Under the pieces are notes generated by a model that was not told the origin of the DNA, searched no databases, and worked only from the letters and a program-made list of their open reading frames with translations. 64,000 nucleotides of DNA from Bryobacterales bacterium (lineage in GTDB: Bacteria; Acidobacteriota; Terriglobia; Bryobacterales; Bryobacteraceae), in contig JADZGD010000120.1 in assembly GCA_020854055.1 (NCBI GenBank), positions 53,583-117,582 of the forward strand, read 5' to 3'. Shown piece by piece: positions 8,699-18,485 of this stretch. Position 1 is the first letter of the stretch; each line of letters begins with the position of its first letter. The position numbers were made by a program, and so were the translations under genes.

Positions 8699-10810
8699 GT
8701 GCACTTGAGCCGGAAATCGCCCGCCGGGCCACCTGACCACCTGGATGATCCGCACCTTTATGTGAATCGCGAACTCGGCCTGCTGGCTTTTCAATGGCGG
8801 GTTCTCGAGGAGGCGCGCGATAGTGACAACCCGCTGCTTGAGCGGGTCAGGTTTCTTTCCATCGTCGGATCAAATCTCGACGAGTTCTTCATGGTGCGGG
8901 TAGCGGGTTTACGGGCTCAGATGGACGCCGGGATTTTGGAATTCGGCCCGGACCGCATGAGCCCAAGCGCTCAATTGACGGCCATCCGGCGCGAGGTGAA
9001 GCGGCTCCAGGACGCCGCCTCCACCTGCTTTGAGACGGAACTGAAGCCACTGCTCGCAGCCGAAGGAATCCGGATTCTGTCCTGGTCCGAACTGACGGCG
9101 CACCAGACCGCGGCCGCCAGGCGCCATTTCTCAGAAATCATCTTTCCCGTGCTCACGCCGCTCGCCTTTGACCTTGGGCGTCCGTTTCCACACATCTCTA
9201 ATCTGAGCCTGAATCTGGCTGTCTCCATCCGCGACCAGGAGGGCGTGGAACATTTCGCCCGGGTCAAAATTCCCCACTCGCTGCCCGCCCTCGTACCGCT
9301 GGCTCACCCCCGCAAACCCGCGGCCAAGCGCGGCGCGCGTCCAAAACCGGAGACGTTTGTCTGGCTGGAAGATGTCATCGCCGCCAACCTGGGCGCTCTG
9401 TTTCCCGGCATGGAGGTGGTGGAGGCTCATCCGTTCCACGTCATTCGCGACGCCGACATCGCCATTAAGGAACTGGAAGCCGAAGACCTGCTTGAAACCA
9501 TGGAGGAGGGTGTCCGCCAACGCAAGTTCGGTAGCGTGGTGCGGCTGGAAGTCAACCGGCAGATGCCCAGGAGTATTCTGAACATCCTGATGCAGAACCT
9601 GGAGGTGGACTCGAGCGAGGTCTTCCGTGGTAATGGTTTGCTGGGCATGAGCCGCGTGGAGGCGATTGCGGCGATGGACCGCCCCGAGCTGAAGTACCGC
9701 CCTTTCACGCCTGCTCATCCGCCCGAATTTCGCTCGCCGGTGGATGAGGACCTGTTCACCGTCATCCGCCGGCGCGATGTTCTGCTGCATCACCCGTTCC
9801 AGTCCTTCCAGCCGGTGGTGGATTTCCTCCGGAAAGCCGCGCACGATCCCGATGTGCTTGCCATCAAGGTGGTACTGTACCGCGTGGGGCGGAATTCGCC
9901 GGTAGTGGAGGCGCTGCTCGATGCGGTGGAGGAGGGCAAGCAGGTCGCTGTACTGATGGAACTGAAGGCCCGGTTCGACGAGGAGAGTAACATCGAGTGG
10001 GCCAAGACGTTGGAAAGCGCCGGGTGCCACGTCGTCTATGGTCTGGTTGGACTGAAGATCCATGCCAAGGCGGCGATCGTTTTCCGCCGCGAGGGTGAAC
10101 GCATCCAGCCCTATGTCCACCTGGCCACCGGCAATTACAACGTGGTTACGGCGCATCTTTACACCGATCTGGGGATGTTCACCTCCAACGCCACACTGGC
10201 GGCCGACACCAGCCATCTGTTCAACTTTCTTACCGGATACTCGGCCAAGCGCGACTACGCCAAGCTGCTGGTGGCGCCGGCCAATCTGCGGGAACGGTTT
10301 GAGGCGCTGGTTCGCAGGGAGATTGCGCTCCACAAACGGGAAGGCGGCGGCCACCTCATATTCAAGATGAACGCCCTGGTGGATCCTGGCATTATCCGGC
10401 TGCTTTATCAAGCCTCCCAGGCGGGAGTACGGATCGATCTGCTGGTTCGCGGTATATGCTGCCTGCGTCCGGGCATCAAAGGTGTCAGCGAGACAATCCG
10501 CGTCACCAGCATCGTCGGCCGTTTTCTGGAGCACAGCCGCATCTTCTGGTTCCGCAACGGTGGCGAGCAGGAGGTCTATCTGGGTAGCGCCGACATGATG
10601 CCGCGCAATCTGAACCAGCGTGTGGAACTGCTCTTTCCGGTCGAGGATCCGGAGTTAAAAAAGAGGATCCGCGGAACGATTCTCGAAGCATACCTGGCCG
10701 ACACCGTGAAAGCGCGGGTGATGGCGGCCGACGGCAGCTATAAGCGGCTCCGTAAGGCAGGCGCCTCCAAAGGCCGCAACAGCCAGGAGGCGCTGCAGGA
10801 GAATCCCTAG
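8699..10810 (+). CDS. ppk1: polyphosphate kinase 1
   Basis: This 703-residue protein has the full PPK1 order: N-terminal YVNRELGLLAFQWRVLEEA, a head domain, then two catalytic phospholipase-D-like domains. The phospho-accepting His is in KIHAKAAIVFRR (His455), followed by YVHLATGNYNVVTAHLYTD. The second active-site His is in HSRIFWFRNGG (His612). It makes and breaks long-chain polyphosphate from ATP. The start is GTG, supported by GGGGGAG six bases upstream. Length is normal. Confidence 0.95.
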   Translation: MHLSRKSPAGPPDHLDDPHLYVNRELGLLAFQWRVLEEARDSDNPLLERVRFLSIVGSNLDEFFMVRVAGLRAQMDAGILEFGPDRMSPSAQLTAIRREVKRLQDAASTCFETELKPLLAAEGIRILSWSELTAHQTAAARRHFSEIIFPVLTPLAFDLGRPFPHISNLSLNLAVSIRDQEGVEHFARVKIPHSLPALVPLAHPRKPAAKRGARPKPETFVWLEDVIAANLGALFPGMEVVEAHPFHVIRDADIAIKELEAEDLLETMEEGVRQRKFGSVVRLEVNRQMPRSILNILMQNLEVDSSEVFRGNGLLGMSRVEAIAAMDRPELKYRPFTPAHPPEFRSPVDEDLFTVIRRRDVLLHHPFQSFQPVVDFLRKAAHDPDVLAIKVVLYRVGRNSPVVEALLDAVEEGKQVAVLMELKARFDEESNIEWAKTLESAGCHVVYGLVGLKIHAKAAIVFRREGERIQPYVHLATGNYNVVTAHLYTDLGMFTSNATLAADTSHLFNFLTGYSAKRDYAKLLVAPANLRERFEALVRREIALHKREGGGHLIFKMNALVDPGIIRLLYQASQAGVRIDLLVRGICCLRPGIKGVSETIRVTSIVGRFLEHSRIFWFRNGGEQEVYLGSADMMPRNLNQRVELLFPVEDPELKKRIRGTILEAYLADTVKARVMAADGSYKRLRKAGASKGRNSQEALQENP

Positions 10811-11036
10811 GCGCCGGCGCCCGATATGCAACAATATTCAGCAGTGGTATCCGGAAATGATGCCCCTTTTCAGACGTGACAGCCGCTAGCCAACGCCGGG
10901 GCGGTTGCGCGCGAACCGAATTCATCCCGGCCTTCTGGCGGATGAACCCACGTTTCGCCGTGCTGTCAGGCGCCCCTCTCGTTCTTTACCGATTCATGCC
11001 GCGCGAGCGTACCGGCCCGAGGGAGCGCCGGCGCCT

Positions 11037-13586
11037 ATGATGTCCCCCGGCGTATACGTGAGAACCCGGCGCTACGGCCTGGCGTTCGTTGCGGTGATGC
11101 TGGTTCTCTCCGGGAGTCTCGCCTTTGAGCCGCTCTTCGGTGCCGGCGATTCGGGGCTTCTCCTCTTGCTCGCCGTAGCCGTGACGGCTCGGTTGGCCGG
11201 CCGCGGACCGGCGCTGTTGGCTACCGGCCTGGCCGCCGCCGGCGCCTGGATGTTTTTCACCGAGCCGCGGTACTCCATTCATCTTCTGGGACAACGGGAC
11301 GCCGGCAATCTCCTGCTGCTGGTGATCACGGGTATCACCGTCAGCCTGCTCGGCGCGGCCGGAATGGGAGCCGGCAGCGTGGCAGACTTTGCCGGACGGG
11401 TGTTTCCGTCACGCGACCGGGTCGCTCGCTTTCGCCGTATCGGCCTGATGGCCTGCCTGCTGTCTCTGCTGCTGGCGATGAGCTTTACCCTGGCCAGGGA
11501 CATGGAACAGGAACGCGAGCTGCGGACCTGGGCTTCCCGCCTCTTCGAGGTTCTCGAAAGATGCCGGCGTCTGACGCGCTCATACGAGGCCGCGAACACC
11601 ACCGTGCGTGACTATCTGCTAACCGGCAACCCGGCCGACGAGAGACGTTATGCCGCCGCGGTCTCCGCCGGCGAGCGGCATCTCGAATCCCTGCTCCATT
11701 TCACCACCGGCGATCTCCTGCAACAGTCGACGCTGGAACAGCTTAGCCGGCTGGCCGCCGCCAGCATCATCGAATCGAATTCGGTGATCAGCCTGGCGCA
11801 TGAAGGCCGGCGGCGGGAGGCGCTTCAACTGTTAACCGGCGATGCTCGGAATCGAACGATGAGCGAATTGCGCGGCGCTCTCGACGCCGTACAGCGGGAA
11901 GAACGCCATCGGCTCGCGCAGCGCGCCGCTAGTTCCCGGGTACAGGGCTTACGGATGCGATGGGTGTTGGGGTTGGGGAGCGGCTCTCTGCTGCTGTTGC
12001 TGTTTGTCGCCGGCGCAATCATCGAGCGTGACATCGCCGAGCGGGAAGCCACCCGGCGCGCACTTCACGAGAATGAAGAACGGCTGCGCATCGCGCTGGC
12101 CGGAGCCAATGCCGGCGCCTGGGAGTGGGATCTCGCAACCGGAAGACTCGTATGGTCCGACGAGCTTTGGCGTCTCTATGGTCTGACGCCCGGCTCCCAA
12201 CCCACCTATGCCGGCTGGTTGCAGGTGGTTCATCCCGGAGATCGCGCCCGCGTGGAAGACGAGCTATCGAAAGCGCTGGGCAGCAGCCGGGAGTTTCATC
12301 TGGAACACCGGGTGGTGGACCCCGGCGGCACCGTGCGCTGGGTAATGGCACGCGGCCAACCGGAGCACGACGAGGATGGCATAGTGCGCCATTATCTGGG
12401 TATCGCGCTCGATATCAGTGAGCGCAAACGCACCGAGCAGGCTGTTCGTGAAAGCGAGGCCCGGCTTGCCTTCGTACTCCAGGCCAGCCGCATCGGGCAC
12501 TGGGAATTCTCTCTCTCGTCACACAAAACTCACCGTTCACTCGAACATGCTCAGATCTTCGGCTATTCCGATATCCCGCCGGACTGGGCTCTCGAAGACT
12601 TCCTGAGCCATGTTGTACCCGAAGACCGGGACACGGTGGCCAGCATAATTCGGGCATCGATGGATTGCGGGGCGAACATGAATTTCGAGTGCCGCATCCG
12701 GCGCGCCGATGGCGCGATACGGTGGGTCTGGGTTTGTGGGCAGATGCGTTCCAACGCTGACGGCTCTGACACGCGCCTGGGCGGAATCATTCAGGACATC
12801 ACCGAGCGCAAGCTCGCCGAGACGCGGATCCAGCAATTGAATGCCGAACTGGAGCAGAAGGTCCAACAGCGGACGGCCGAACTGCAAGCTGCCAACAAGG
12901 AGTTGGAAGCTTTCGCTTACTCGGTGTCGCATGATCTGCGGGCGCCGCTGCGCGGCATCGACGGCTGGAGCCTCGCGCTGCTGGAGGACTACGGCTCCGG
13001 ATTGGACCAGCGCGCGCACGAGTATTTGTCGCGAGTACGGGCAGAAACACAGAGACTCGGCAGGCTGATTGATGACCTGTTACAACTTTCCCGAATAACG
13101 CGCGGCCAGATGCAGCGCACGGTGGTCGATCTTTCGGCGCTCGCCGAAGGCGTCGCCCAACGGTTGCTGGAGAGTAATGCGACCAGGCAGATCGAATTTT
13201 CAATCTCCCCGGGACTGACCGCGGCGGGAGACGCCCGGCTGCTGGAAATCGCGCTGACGAACCTGCTGGGCAACGCCGTCAAGTTCACCACGCCGCGAGA
13301 CCAAGCGCGAATTGAGTTTGATCAGACGATTTCCGGCGGCGAGACGGTGTTCTGCGTCCGGGACAATGGTGTCGGCTTCGATATGGCTTATGCGCGGACC
13401 CTGTTTGGGGCCTTCCAGCGGCTGCACCGCGCATCCGATTTTCCCGGCACCGGAATCGGCCTGGCAACCGTGTCGCGCATCATTCGCCGCCACGGCGGGC
13501 GCATTTGGGCCGAAGCCGGACCCGATCAGGGAGCGGCCTTCTTCTTCACCGCCGCACCCAGGAACCGAGTGGATAGCAATGAGTGA
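11037..13586 (+). CDS. membrane sensor histidine kinase: DUF4118-like, CHASE3-like, two PAS, HisKA, HATPase
   Basis: This protein has about 849 residues. An N-terminal block of four hydrophobic segments (about 8-105) resembles the KdpD membrane domain. A further membrane segment (about 133-150) and a helical extracellular domain (RLTRSYEAANTTVRDYLLTG) resembling CHASE3 follow, with another membrane segment at about 305-325. Two PAS domains end in DISERK and DITERK. The kinase core has SVSHDLRAPLRG (His632), NLLGNAVKFT, DNGVGFD and GTGIGLA. I chose the ATG at 11037; an in-frame TTG at 10905 would add residues that are not hydrophobic. It overlaps the response regulator by 8 nt. Confidence 0.85.
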   Translation: MMSPGVYVRTRRYGLAFVAVMLVLSGSLAFEPLFGAGDSGLLLLLAVAVTARLAGRGPALLATGLAAAGAWMFFTEPRYSIHLLGQRDAGNLLLLVITGITVSLLGAAGMGAGSVADFAGRVFPSRDRVARFRRIGLMACLLSLLLAMSFTLARDMEQERELRTWASRLFEVLERCRRLTRSYEAANTTVRDYLLTGNPADERRYAAAVSAGERHLESLLHFTTGDLLQQSTLEQLSRLAAASIIESNSVISLAHEGRRREALQLLTGDARNRTMSELRGALDAVQREERHRLAQRAASSRVQGLRMRWVLGLGSGSLLLLLFVAGAIIERDIAEREATRRALHENEERLRIALAGANAGAWEWDLATGRLVWSDELWRLYGLTPGSQPTYAGWLQVVHPGDRARVEDELSKALGSSREFHLEHRVVDPGGTVRWVMARGQPEHDEDGIVRHYLGIALDISERKRTEQAVRESEARLAFVLQASRIGHWEFSLSSHKTHRSLEHAQIFGYSDIPPDWALEDFLSHVVPEDRDTVASIIRASMDCGANMNFECRIRRADGAIRWVWVCGQMRSNADGSDTRLGGIIQDITERKLAETRIQQLNAELEQKVQQRTAELQAANKELEAFAYSVSHDLRAPLRGIDGWSLALLEDYGSGLDQRAHEYLSRVRAETQRLGRLIDDLLQLSRITRGQMQRTVVDLSALAEGVAQRLLESNATRQIEFSISPGLTAAGDARLLEIALTNLLGNAVKFTTPRDQARIEFDQTISGGETVFCVRDNGVGFDMAYARTLFGAFQRLHRASDFPGTGIGLATVSRIIRRHGGRIWAEAGPDQGAAFFFTAAPRNRVDSNE

Positions 13587-14040
13587 ACCCAAGTCAATAT
13601 TGTTGGTGGAAGATAACCCGAGCGACGTCGAACTCACCCGGCGCGCTCTTCGCAAAGCGCACATCGCCAATCCTCTGGTGGTGGCCGAAGACGGCAAGGA
13701 AGCGCTCGACTACCTGTGGGGAATCGGCGCCCATGCCGGGCGTGACGTCTCCGATCTGCCGGCGCTAATGTTGCTCGATCTGAAACTACCCAGAATCTCC
13801 GGCCTGGAGGTTCTGCGGCAGGCGCGCGCGGACCCGCGAACCCGGCGCCTGCCGGTTGTCGTCCTGACCACCTCGCGCGAGGATCAGGACATCGGTGCCG
13901 GCTACGACTTGGGGAGCAATAGCTACATCGTCAAGCCCGTTGATTTTAAGCAGTTTGCCGGCGCCATTGCACAGTTGGGCCTGTACTGGCTGCTGCTCAA
14001 TGAAGCGCCGCCCCAGGTGCAGCCGCTGGGTGGCGATTAG
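13579..14040 (+). CDS. single-domain response regulator (Rcp1-like)
   Basis: This 153-residue receiver domain has no output domain. The acidic pocket is LLVEDNPSD, the phospho-acceptor is Asp67 in LMLLDLKLPR, followed by VVLTTS and the switch Lys in YIVKPVD. Stand-alone receivers of this Rcp1 type usually pair with phytochrome-like or PAS-rich kinases. Here the start overlaps the kinase gene by 8 nt, so the two are almost surely a cognate pair. The output partner is not encoded nearby. Confidence 0.9.
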   Translation: MSEPKSILLVEDNPSDVELTRRALRKAHIANPLVVAEDGKEALDYLWGIGAHAGRDVSDLPALMLLDLKLPRISGLEVLRQARADPRTRRLPVVVLTTSREDQDIGAGYDLGSNSYIVKPVDFKQFAGAIAQLGLYWLLLNEAPPQVQPLGGD

Positions 14041-14077
14041 GGGAGCCGGTTTTCCGCGCCCGTGCGATAATTCGAGT

Positions 14078-14458
14078 ATGTTACCCAGGCTGACGGGACT
14101 GTTCGTTGTGCTTCTGTTCGCCTTGCCCCTGGCCGCCGAGACACCAATGACGCGGATCAAGGTGGAAGTTCTGACCCTGGAAGATAAGCCGATTGACCGG
14201 GCCGCGGTGGTGGTGCGGTTTGTAGAAGGCCGTAGTGTCACCAAGCTCGGAAAGAAGATCATGACGCACTGGGAGTTGCGCACCAATCAGGACGGCGTAG
14301 CGAAGATTCCCCAGTTGCCGCAGGGGAAAATCCGGGTTCAGGTCATCGCCAAGGGATATCAGACCTTTGGCAAAGAGTTTGAGGTCAACGAGGAGGAGAA
14401 GACTCTCGTGGTCAAGCTGAATCCTCCCCAGCCGCAGTACTCGGCGCACGAAGACTGA
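14078..14458 (+). CDS. small secreted protein with carboxypeptidase-regulatory-like domain
   Basis: This 126-residue protein starts with a signal peptide (LPRLTGLFVVLLFALPLAAE). The rest is a single beta-sandwich of the carboxypeptidase-regulatory type: IKVEVLTLEDKPIDRAAVVVRF, then TNQDGVAKIPQLPQGKIRVQVIAKGYQ and a strand ending KTLVVKL. Such domains are adhesion or folding modules and also head the large receptors later in this window. It follows the response regulator by 37 bp. No enzymatic residues are visible, and the role is unknown. Confidence 0.7.
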   Translation: MLPRLTGLFVVLLFALPLAAETPMTRIKVEVLTLEDKPIDRAAVVVRFVEGRSVTKLGKKIMTHWELRTNQDGVAKIPQLPQGKIRVQVIAKGYQTFGKEFEVNEEEKTLVVKLNPPQPQYSAHED

Positions 14459-14470
14459 GCTTACGGCGCT

Positions 14471-14851
14471 TCAACCGGCCTGTGCGATCGCGTCGATCTC
14501 CACTCGAACGTCTCTCGGCAGGCGGGACACTTCAACTGTCGAGCGCGCCGGCGGCTCGACGCTGAAGTAGCGCGCGTAGACCTCGTTCATCTTCGCAAAC
14601 TCGTTCATATCGGCCAGAAAGACGGTGGTCTTTACCACTGAGGCCAACGAAGCGCCGGCTTTGTCAAGCACCGCGCGCAGGTTGTCCAGCACCTGTTCGG
14701 TCTGGCGGGCGATGTCGCCCTCCACGACCTGGCCGCTCGACGGATCGAGCGGAATCTGTCCGCTCAAGTAGACCATTCCGTTCGAGATGACGGCCTGGGA
14801 ATAAGGGCCAATGGCGCGGGGCGCGCCTTCGCTAGCGACTGTCGTTCTCAT
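14471..14851 (-). CDS. ridA: RidA family enamine/imine deaminase
   Basis: This 126-residue protein is full-length RidA (YjgF/L-PSP family): [54 protein letters not shown], and the C-terminal [21 protein letters not shown] with the substrate-binding Arg. It hydrolyses reactive 2-aminoacrylate-type enamines released by PLP enzymes. The start ATG at 14851 removes an upstream extension that is a shadow of pyrD. It follows pyrD by 13 bp and is probably co-transcribed. Confidence 0.92.
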   Translation of the reverse strand: MRTTVASEGAPRAIGPYSQAVISNGMVYLSGQIPLDPSSGQVVEGDIARQTEQVLDNLRAVLDKAGASLASVVKTTVFLADMNEFAKMNEVYARYFSVEPPARSTVEVSRLPRDVRVEIDAIAQAG

Positions 14852-14864
14852 TCTTCCTATTGAA

Positions 14865-15800
14865 CTACGGCTCGCCGCGGCCGGGCATCCGGAGGGTACC
14901 GGCAAGGCTGGCGGCGGTTGGTATATTCTCCCGGGTGAGGAACGAATCCAACTCCCTGCCGACCCGCTCCACCGAGCCCGGATCCCAGAACGACGCCGTT
15001 CCCACTTCCACCGCGGTGGCGCCGGCAATCAGAAACTCGGCGGCATCCTCGCCAGTGGCGATGCCGCCCAGTCCGACGACTGGAATCTTGACAGCCTGCG
15101 CGGCTTCGTAAACCATCCGCAGCGCGATGGGCTTGATCGCCGGTCCCGAAAGCCCGCCGAAGCCGGCGCCGATGCGTGGTTTCCGCGTTCGGGCATCGAT
15201 GGCCAGCCCAATGAAGGTGTTCACCAGCGAGACGGCGTCTGCGCCGGCCTCCTCGGCGGCGCGCGCCAGCGGTTCAATGCGGGCAACGTTAGGGGAAAGT
15301 TTCACCAGGATCGGACGGCGGGCGATTAACCGTATGCGCCCGGTGAGTCCCGCCAGTAGCGCCGGGTCACTGGAGAAATAAATGCCTCCTTGGCTGGTGT
15401 TGGGGCAGGAAACGTTCAGTTCGTAGCCGGCCAGCCCGGCATGGTCTTCCAATACGCGAATGGTTTCGCAGTAGTCTTCCGGCGTGTGGCCGAACACGTT
15501 GGCGAAAACCGCCGTCGGAAGCCTCTGCAACTCGGGTAGTTTGTCCCGCACAAACGCCTTCACCCCGATGTTTTGGAGCCCAACCGAGTTCATCATTCCC
15601 GAGGCGGTCTCCCACAGCCGCGGCGGCGGATTGCCGCTGATCGGCTCCCGTGATAAGCCCTTTACGATGATTCCGCCAATGCGGGTGAAGTCCACCAGGG
15701 AACGGAATTCGACGCCGTAGGCAAAAGTTCCCGAGGCGGCTAAAACCGGAGTGTTGAGTGGAACGCCACACAAACAGGTGCGCAGCCGGGCGGGGTTCAT
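14865..15800 (-). CDS. pyrD: dihydroorotate dehydrogenase, class 1B catalytic subunit
   Basis: This 311-residue cytosolic flavoenzyme oxidises dihydroorotate to orotate in pyrimidine synthesis. The FMN site begins at [12 protein letters not shown] and KGLSREP. The catalytic base is Cys132 in [14 protein letters not shown], which marks class 1 rather than the Ser of class 2. GVGGI-type FMN phosphate motifs read [21 protein letters not shown]. Class 1B enzymes normally need a PyrK iron-sulfur partner, which is not in this window. Confidence 0.92.
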   Translation of the reverse strand: MNPARLRTCLCGVPLNTPVLAASGTFAYGVEFRSLVDFTRIGGIIVKGLSREPISGNPPPRLWETASGMMNSVGLQNIGVKAFVRDKLPELQRLPTAVFANVFGHTPEDYCETIRVLEDHAGLAGYELNVSCPNTSQGGIYFSSDPALLAGLTGRIRLIARRPILVKLSPNVARIEPLARAAEEAGADAVSLVNTFIGLAIDARTRKPRIGAGFGGLSGPAIKPIALRMVYEAAQAVKIPVVGLGGIATGEDAAEFLIAGATAVEVGTASFWDPGSVERVGRELDSFLTRENIPTAASLAGTLRMPGRGEP

Positions 15801-16025
15801 GGCTCCGTCCCCAAGTCTAGCAGACCCCGCCTACCGGACCGGTCTGGCTTCAGAGCCGGCCGCGACCTCGGACGACGGACTGGCGCGCTTTGTTTTCACG
15901 ACTACCGCCTATCGCGAGCGATGGGCGCCTTGACTTCCGTGATCTGGTTATTTTAGTGTAAGCATTCGACTTCCCCTCGTTCGAGGCGGCTGGCAGCGGG
16001 ATGGGGCACGTCGGCGCGAGCTGGT

Positions 16026-16475
16026 ATGGCGGATCCTTACAGCGATCAAACGACGACTGTTTACACCGCGTTCGATTCAACCTTGGATAGCGTGGACCGG
16101 GCCGAGGATCTGGCTTTGGAGGCTGCCGCCGGTTTCGGATTGAGTGAGGACGATGTCCAGCGTATCGGCATGGCGGTGCGCGAGGCGATGGTAAACGCGG
16201 TGGTCCACGGTAACGGCTACAGCCACGACCGGACGGTTCATTTCTTTCTGTCGCAGACACCGGCGGCGCTGCGGGTGGTGATTCGTGATGAGGGCGAAGG
16301 TTTCGATTTCGATTCGATCCCCGATCCGACCGCGGACGAGAATCTGCTGCAACAGTCCGGCCGGGGGTTTCTGCTGATGAGAACCTTTGTAGACGAGTGC
16401 CATATTCGGCACGGCACTCCACGGGGAACCGAAGTCGAGTTGGTCAAATACCGGAGTGGCGGTGGTACTCTATGA
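16026..16475 (+). CDS. RsbW-like anti-sigma factor / Ser-Thr kinase (HATPase)
   Basis: This 149-residue protein has a GHKL ATPase fold. The N box is REAMVNAVVHGN, the G1 box is RDEGEGFDFDSI, and the lid contains SGRGFLLMRTFVDE. Proteins of this type bind a sigma factor and phosphorylate an anti-anti-sigma STAS protein. The next gene, whose start is 26 bp downstream, is such a STAS protein, so the pair forms a partner-switch module. No sigma factor is encoded next to it. Confidence 0.85.
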   Translation: MADPYSDQTTTVYTAFDSTLDSVDRAEDLALEAAAGFGLSEDDVQRIGMAVREAMVNAVVHGNGYSHDRTVHFFLSQTPAALRVVIRDEGEGFDFDSIPDPTADENLLQQSGRGFLLMRTFVDECHIRHGTPRGTEVELVKYRSGGGTL

Positions 16476-16500
16476 ATTCTCTTCGAGGAGGAATGCAATC

Positions 16501-16845
16501 GTGAGCGTGAAACTGAACGTTCGCCAGGTTGGCGGCGTAACCGTGATGGATGCGCAGGGCCGGATTACTCTGGGGGAGGGTTCGAGCACCTTCCGCGAGA
16601 AAGTCCGCGAACTCTCCGCGCAGGGCAGCAAGAAGCTGCTCCTCAATCTGAGCGAGGTTACCTATATCGATAGTTCCGGTATCGGTGAACTGGTATCGGC
16701 ATTTACTAACGTCACCAACCACGGCGGGCAACTGAAGCTGGTGGGATTGACCAAGCGCGTCCAGGACTTGCTGCAAATCACCAAGCTGTACACCGTGTTT
16801 GAGGTGTTCGAGGATGAAGCCGCGGCAGTCCGCAGCTTTGCGTGA
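16501..16845 (+). CDS. STAS-domain anti-anti-sigma factor (RsbV-like)
   Basis: This 114-residue STAS domain has the phosphorylation site in SEVTYIDSSGIGELVSAF, where the Ser after Asp is the usual target. I chose the GTG at 16501, which has GAGGAGG 8 bases upstream. A longer frame would start inside the preceding gene, and the ATG at 16493 hits a stop at once. It is the expected substrate of the upstream kinase. Confidence 0.88.
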   Translation: MSVKLNVRQVGGVTVMDAQGRITLGEGSSTFREKVRELSAQGSKKLLLNLSEVTYIDSSGIGELVSAFTNVTNHGGQLKLVGLTKRVQDLLQITKLYTVFEVFEDEAAAVRSFA

Positions 16846-16926
16846 GCGGATTCTGAAAATCCGGTCTTGTGCCCGTTTAGCGTAAGATCCGGTGAGAAGA
16901 CTGGTTAGCCGGAACAACATCTCTTC

Positions 16927-17664
16927 GTGAGCAAGATCCTCGATGGAGGAGTCTTACCCGGCTCCTCTCCTTCCGATGGCCGAGACGGAGGCCGCCCGCC
17001 GGAGCACGGCGCGGGACCGGCAAAGCTCTTGATTGCCGACTCGCTGGCACTGGTATGTGACGGACTGGCAAGCATCTGCCTCGCCTCGGGAGATATCGAG
17101 ATCGTGGCCCGCTGCTACGATGGCCTGGAGGCATGGCAGTCGATCAGCCGGTTGAAACCTTCGCTCGCACTGCTTGATCTCACCCTCCCCCGCCTGTTCG
17201 CCGGGGAGATTATCCGGCGCTGCCGCACGGCGCTGTTATCAACGCGCTGCCTGATCGTTGCGCCACGCTCGGACCGCAAAGCAGTGGTCGAGGCGCTCCG
17301 CGCCGGCGCCTGCGCCTACGTTCTCAAGTCCGATCCCGGTACCCATCTGGTCGATGCCATCCGGCAGGTGCTCGCCGGGGGAGTCTATGTCTCTCCTTCG
17401 GTGCCCATCCAAAGCCTGTTCATTCCCAAGAAGCGGCCGGCGGCCCACGACGATCCGATCGAATCGCTGAGTACGCGGGAACATCAGGTCTTCACGCTTC
17501 TGGTGGCCGGATACCGCGCCAAAGAGATTGCCGCAACACTCGATCTGAGTCCCAAGACCGTTGATACCTACCGCTCGAACTTGATGCGCAAGCTGGATAT
17601 TCGCGATGTTGCAAGCCTGGTAAAGTTCGCCGTCCAGCGTAATTTGACGGAGGCTTCGGTCTAG
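16927..17664 (+). CDS. LuxR/NarL-type response regulator
   Basis: This 245-residue protein has a receiver domain (about 35-155) with acceptor Asp84 in LALLDLTLPR and a C-terminal LuxR helix-turn-helix (about 180-240; LSTREHQVFTLLVAGYRAKEIA, then LSPKTVDTYRSNLMRKL). The first 30 residues are a Gly/Pro-rich tail, and the start GTG is uncertain. The pocket has one Asp (LLIADS), where two acidic residues are usual, so phosphorylation may be weak. It follows the partner-switch pair by 81 bp. Confidence 0.88.
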   Translation: MSKILDGGVLPGSSPSDGRDGGRPPEHGAGPAKLLIADSLALVCDGLASICLASGDIEIVARCYDGLEAWQSISRLKPSLALLDLTLPRLFAGEIIRRCRTALLSTRCLIVAPRSDRKAVVEALRAGACAYVLKSDPGTHLVDAIRQVLAGGVYVSPSVPIQSLFIPKKRPAAHDDPIESLSTREHQVFTLLVAGYRAKEIAATLDLSPKTVDTYRSNLMRKLDIRDVASLVKFAVQRNLTEASV

Positions 17665-17686
17665 CTTCCGGTACGAAAAACCCTGA

Positions 17687-18442
17687 TCAGAAACCAATGC
17701 TGGCGCCGCCATCCACCGGCAGTACCACGCCGGTGACGAACTGCGCAGCGGGAGAACTCAAATAAACTGCCGCCCAGCCGATGTCGTCCGGGCTGCCGAA
17801 GCGCTTCATCGGTGTGCGGGACAGGATGCGTTGCTTTCGCTCTTCGTCGCCGCGCAGCGCTTTCTCCAACATTTCAGATTGAATCCATCCCGGGGCGATG
17901 GCGTTCACCCGCACGCCGTTTCCGGAAAGCTCGGCCGCCAGGGAGCGGACAATTCCCAGGTAGGCGGACTTGGCGGCTGAGTAAGCAACGACGTAAGGGA
18001 GGCCGAAAATCGAGGCCATCGATGCGGTGAATAGAATCGTTCCCTCGCCGCGCTGCGTCATGGGTGGGATCAGACGCCGGGTGAGGCCGAACGCGGCCAC
18101 CACGTGGGTGCGCAGCACCGCCTCGAATTCACTCTCGGTGGTCTCGGCAGCGGGCTTTTTCAAATGGATTCCCGCGTTGTTCACCAGGATCGAGATCCCG
18201 CCCGGCTCGCTTTCGGCCTGTTCCACCATGCGCTCCACGGCTTGAAAGTCGGTCACATCACAGACGCTGTAACGCGCGTTCGCGCCTAACTCCGTCACCG
18301 CATCGCGCAGCGGCGCCTCCCGCCGCCCCACCAGGCGCACCTTGGCTCCAGCTTGCACAAAACACCGGGCAATTCCCAAACCGAGACCGGTGCCGCCTCC
18401 GGTGATCAAGGCAGTCTTCCCCTCCAGGCGAAATACGTCCAT
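17687..18442 (-). CDS. SDR family oxidoreductase (gluconate 5-dehydrogenase-like)
   Basis: This 251-residue protein is a classical short-chain dehydrogenase: [12 protein letters not shown] for the cofactor, NNAG at about 88-91, catalytic Ser141, Tyr154 and Lys158 (YSAAK), and PGWI followed by a C-terminal PVDGG. The sequence around [14 protein letters not shown] and [23 protein letters not shown] resembles enzymes acting on sugar acids and polyols, but the substrate is not certain. It lies 43 bp downstream of a sodium-solute symporter on the same strand, which may import its substrate. Confidence 0.85.
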   Translation of the reverse strand: MDVFRLEGKTALITGGGTGLGLGIARCFVQAGAKVRLVGRREAPLRDAVTELGANARYSVCDVTDFQAVERMVEQAESEPGGISILVNNAGIHLKKPAAETTESEFEAVLRTHVVAAFGLTRRLIPPMTQRGEGTILFTASMASIFGLPYVVAYSAAKSAYLGIVRSLAAELSGNGVRVNAIAPGWIQSEMLEKALRGDEERKQRILSRTPMKRFGSPDDIGWAAVYLSSPAAQFVTGVVLPVDGGASIGF

Positions 18443-18485
18443 CCACCCCTCCGATTCGATTGTTCCCAGGCCGCTCAGCCTGCTC

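Noticed and set aside
10905..11036. N-terminal extension of the histidine kinase
   Set aside because: It would start with TTG, has no ribosome binding site, and adds charged residues before the first membrane helix.
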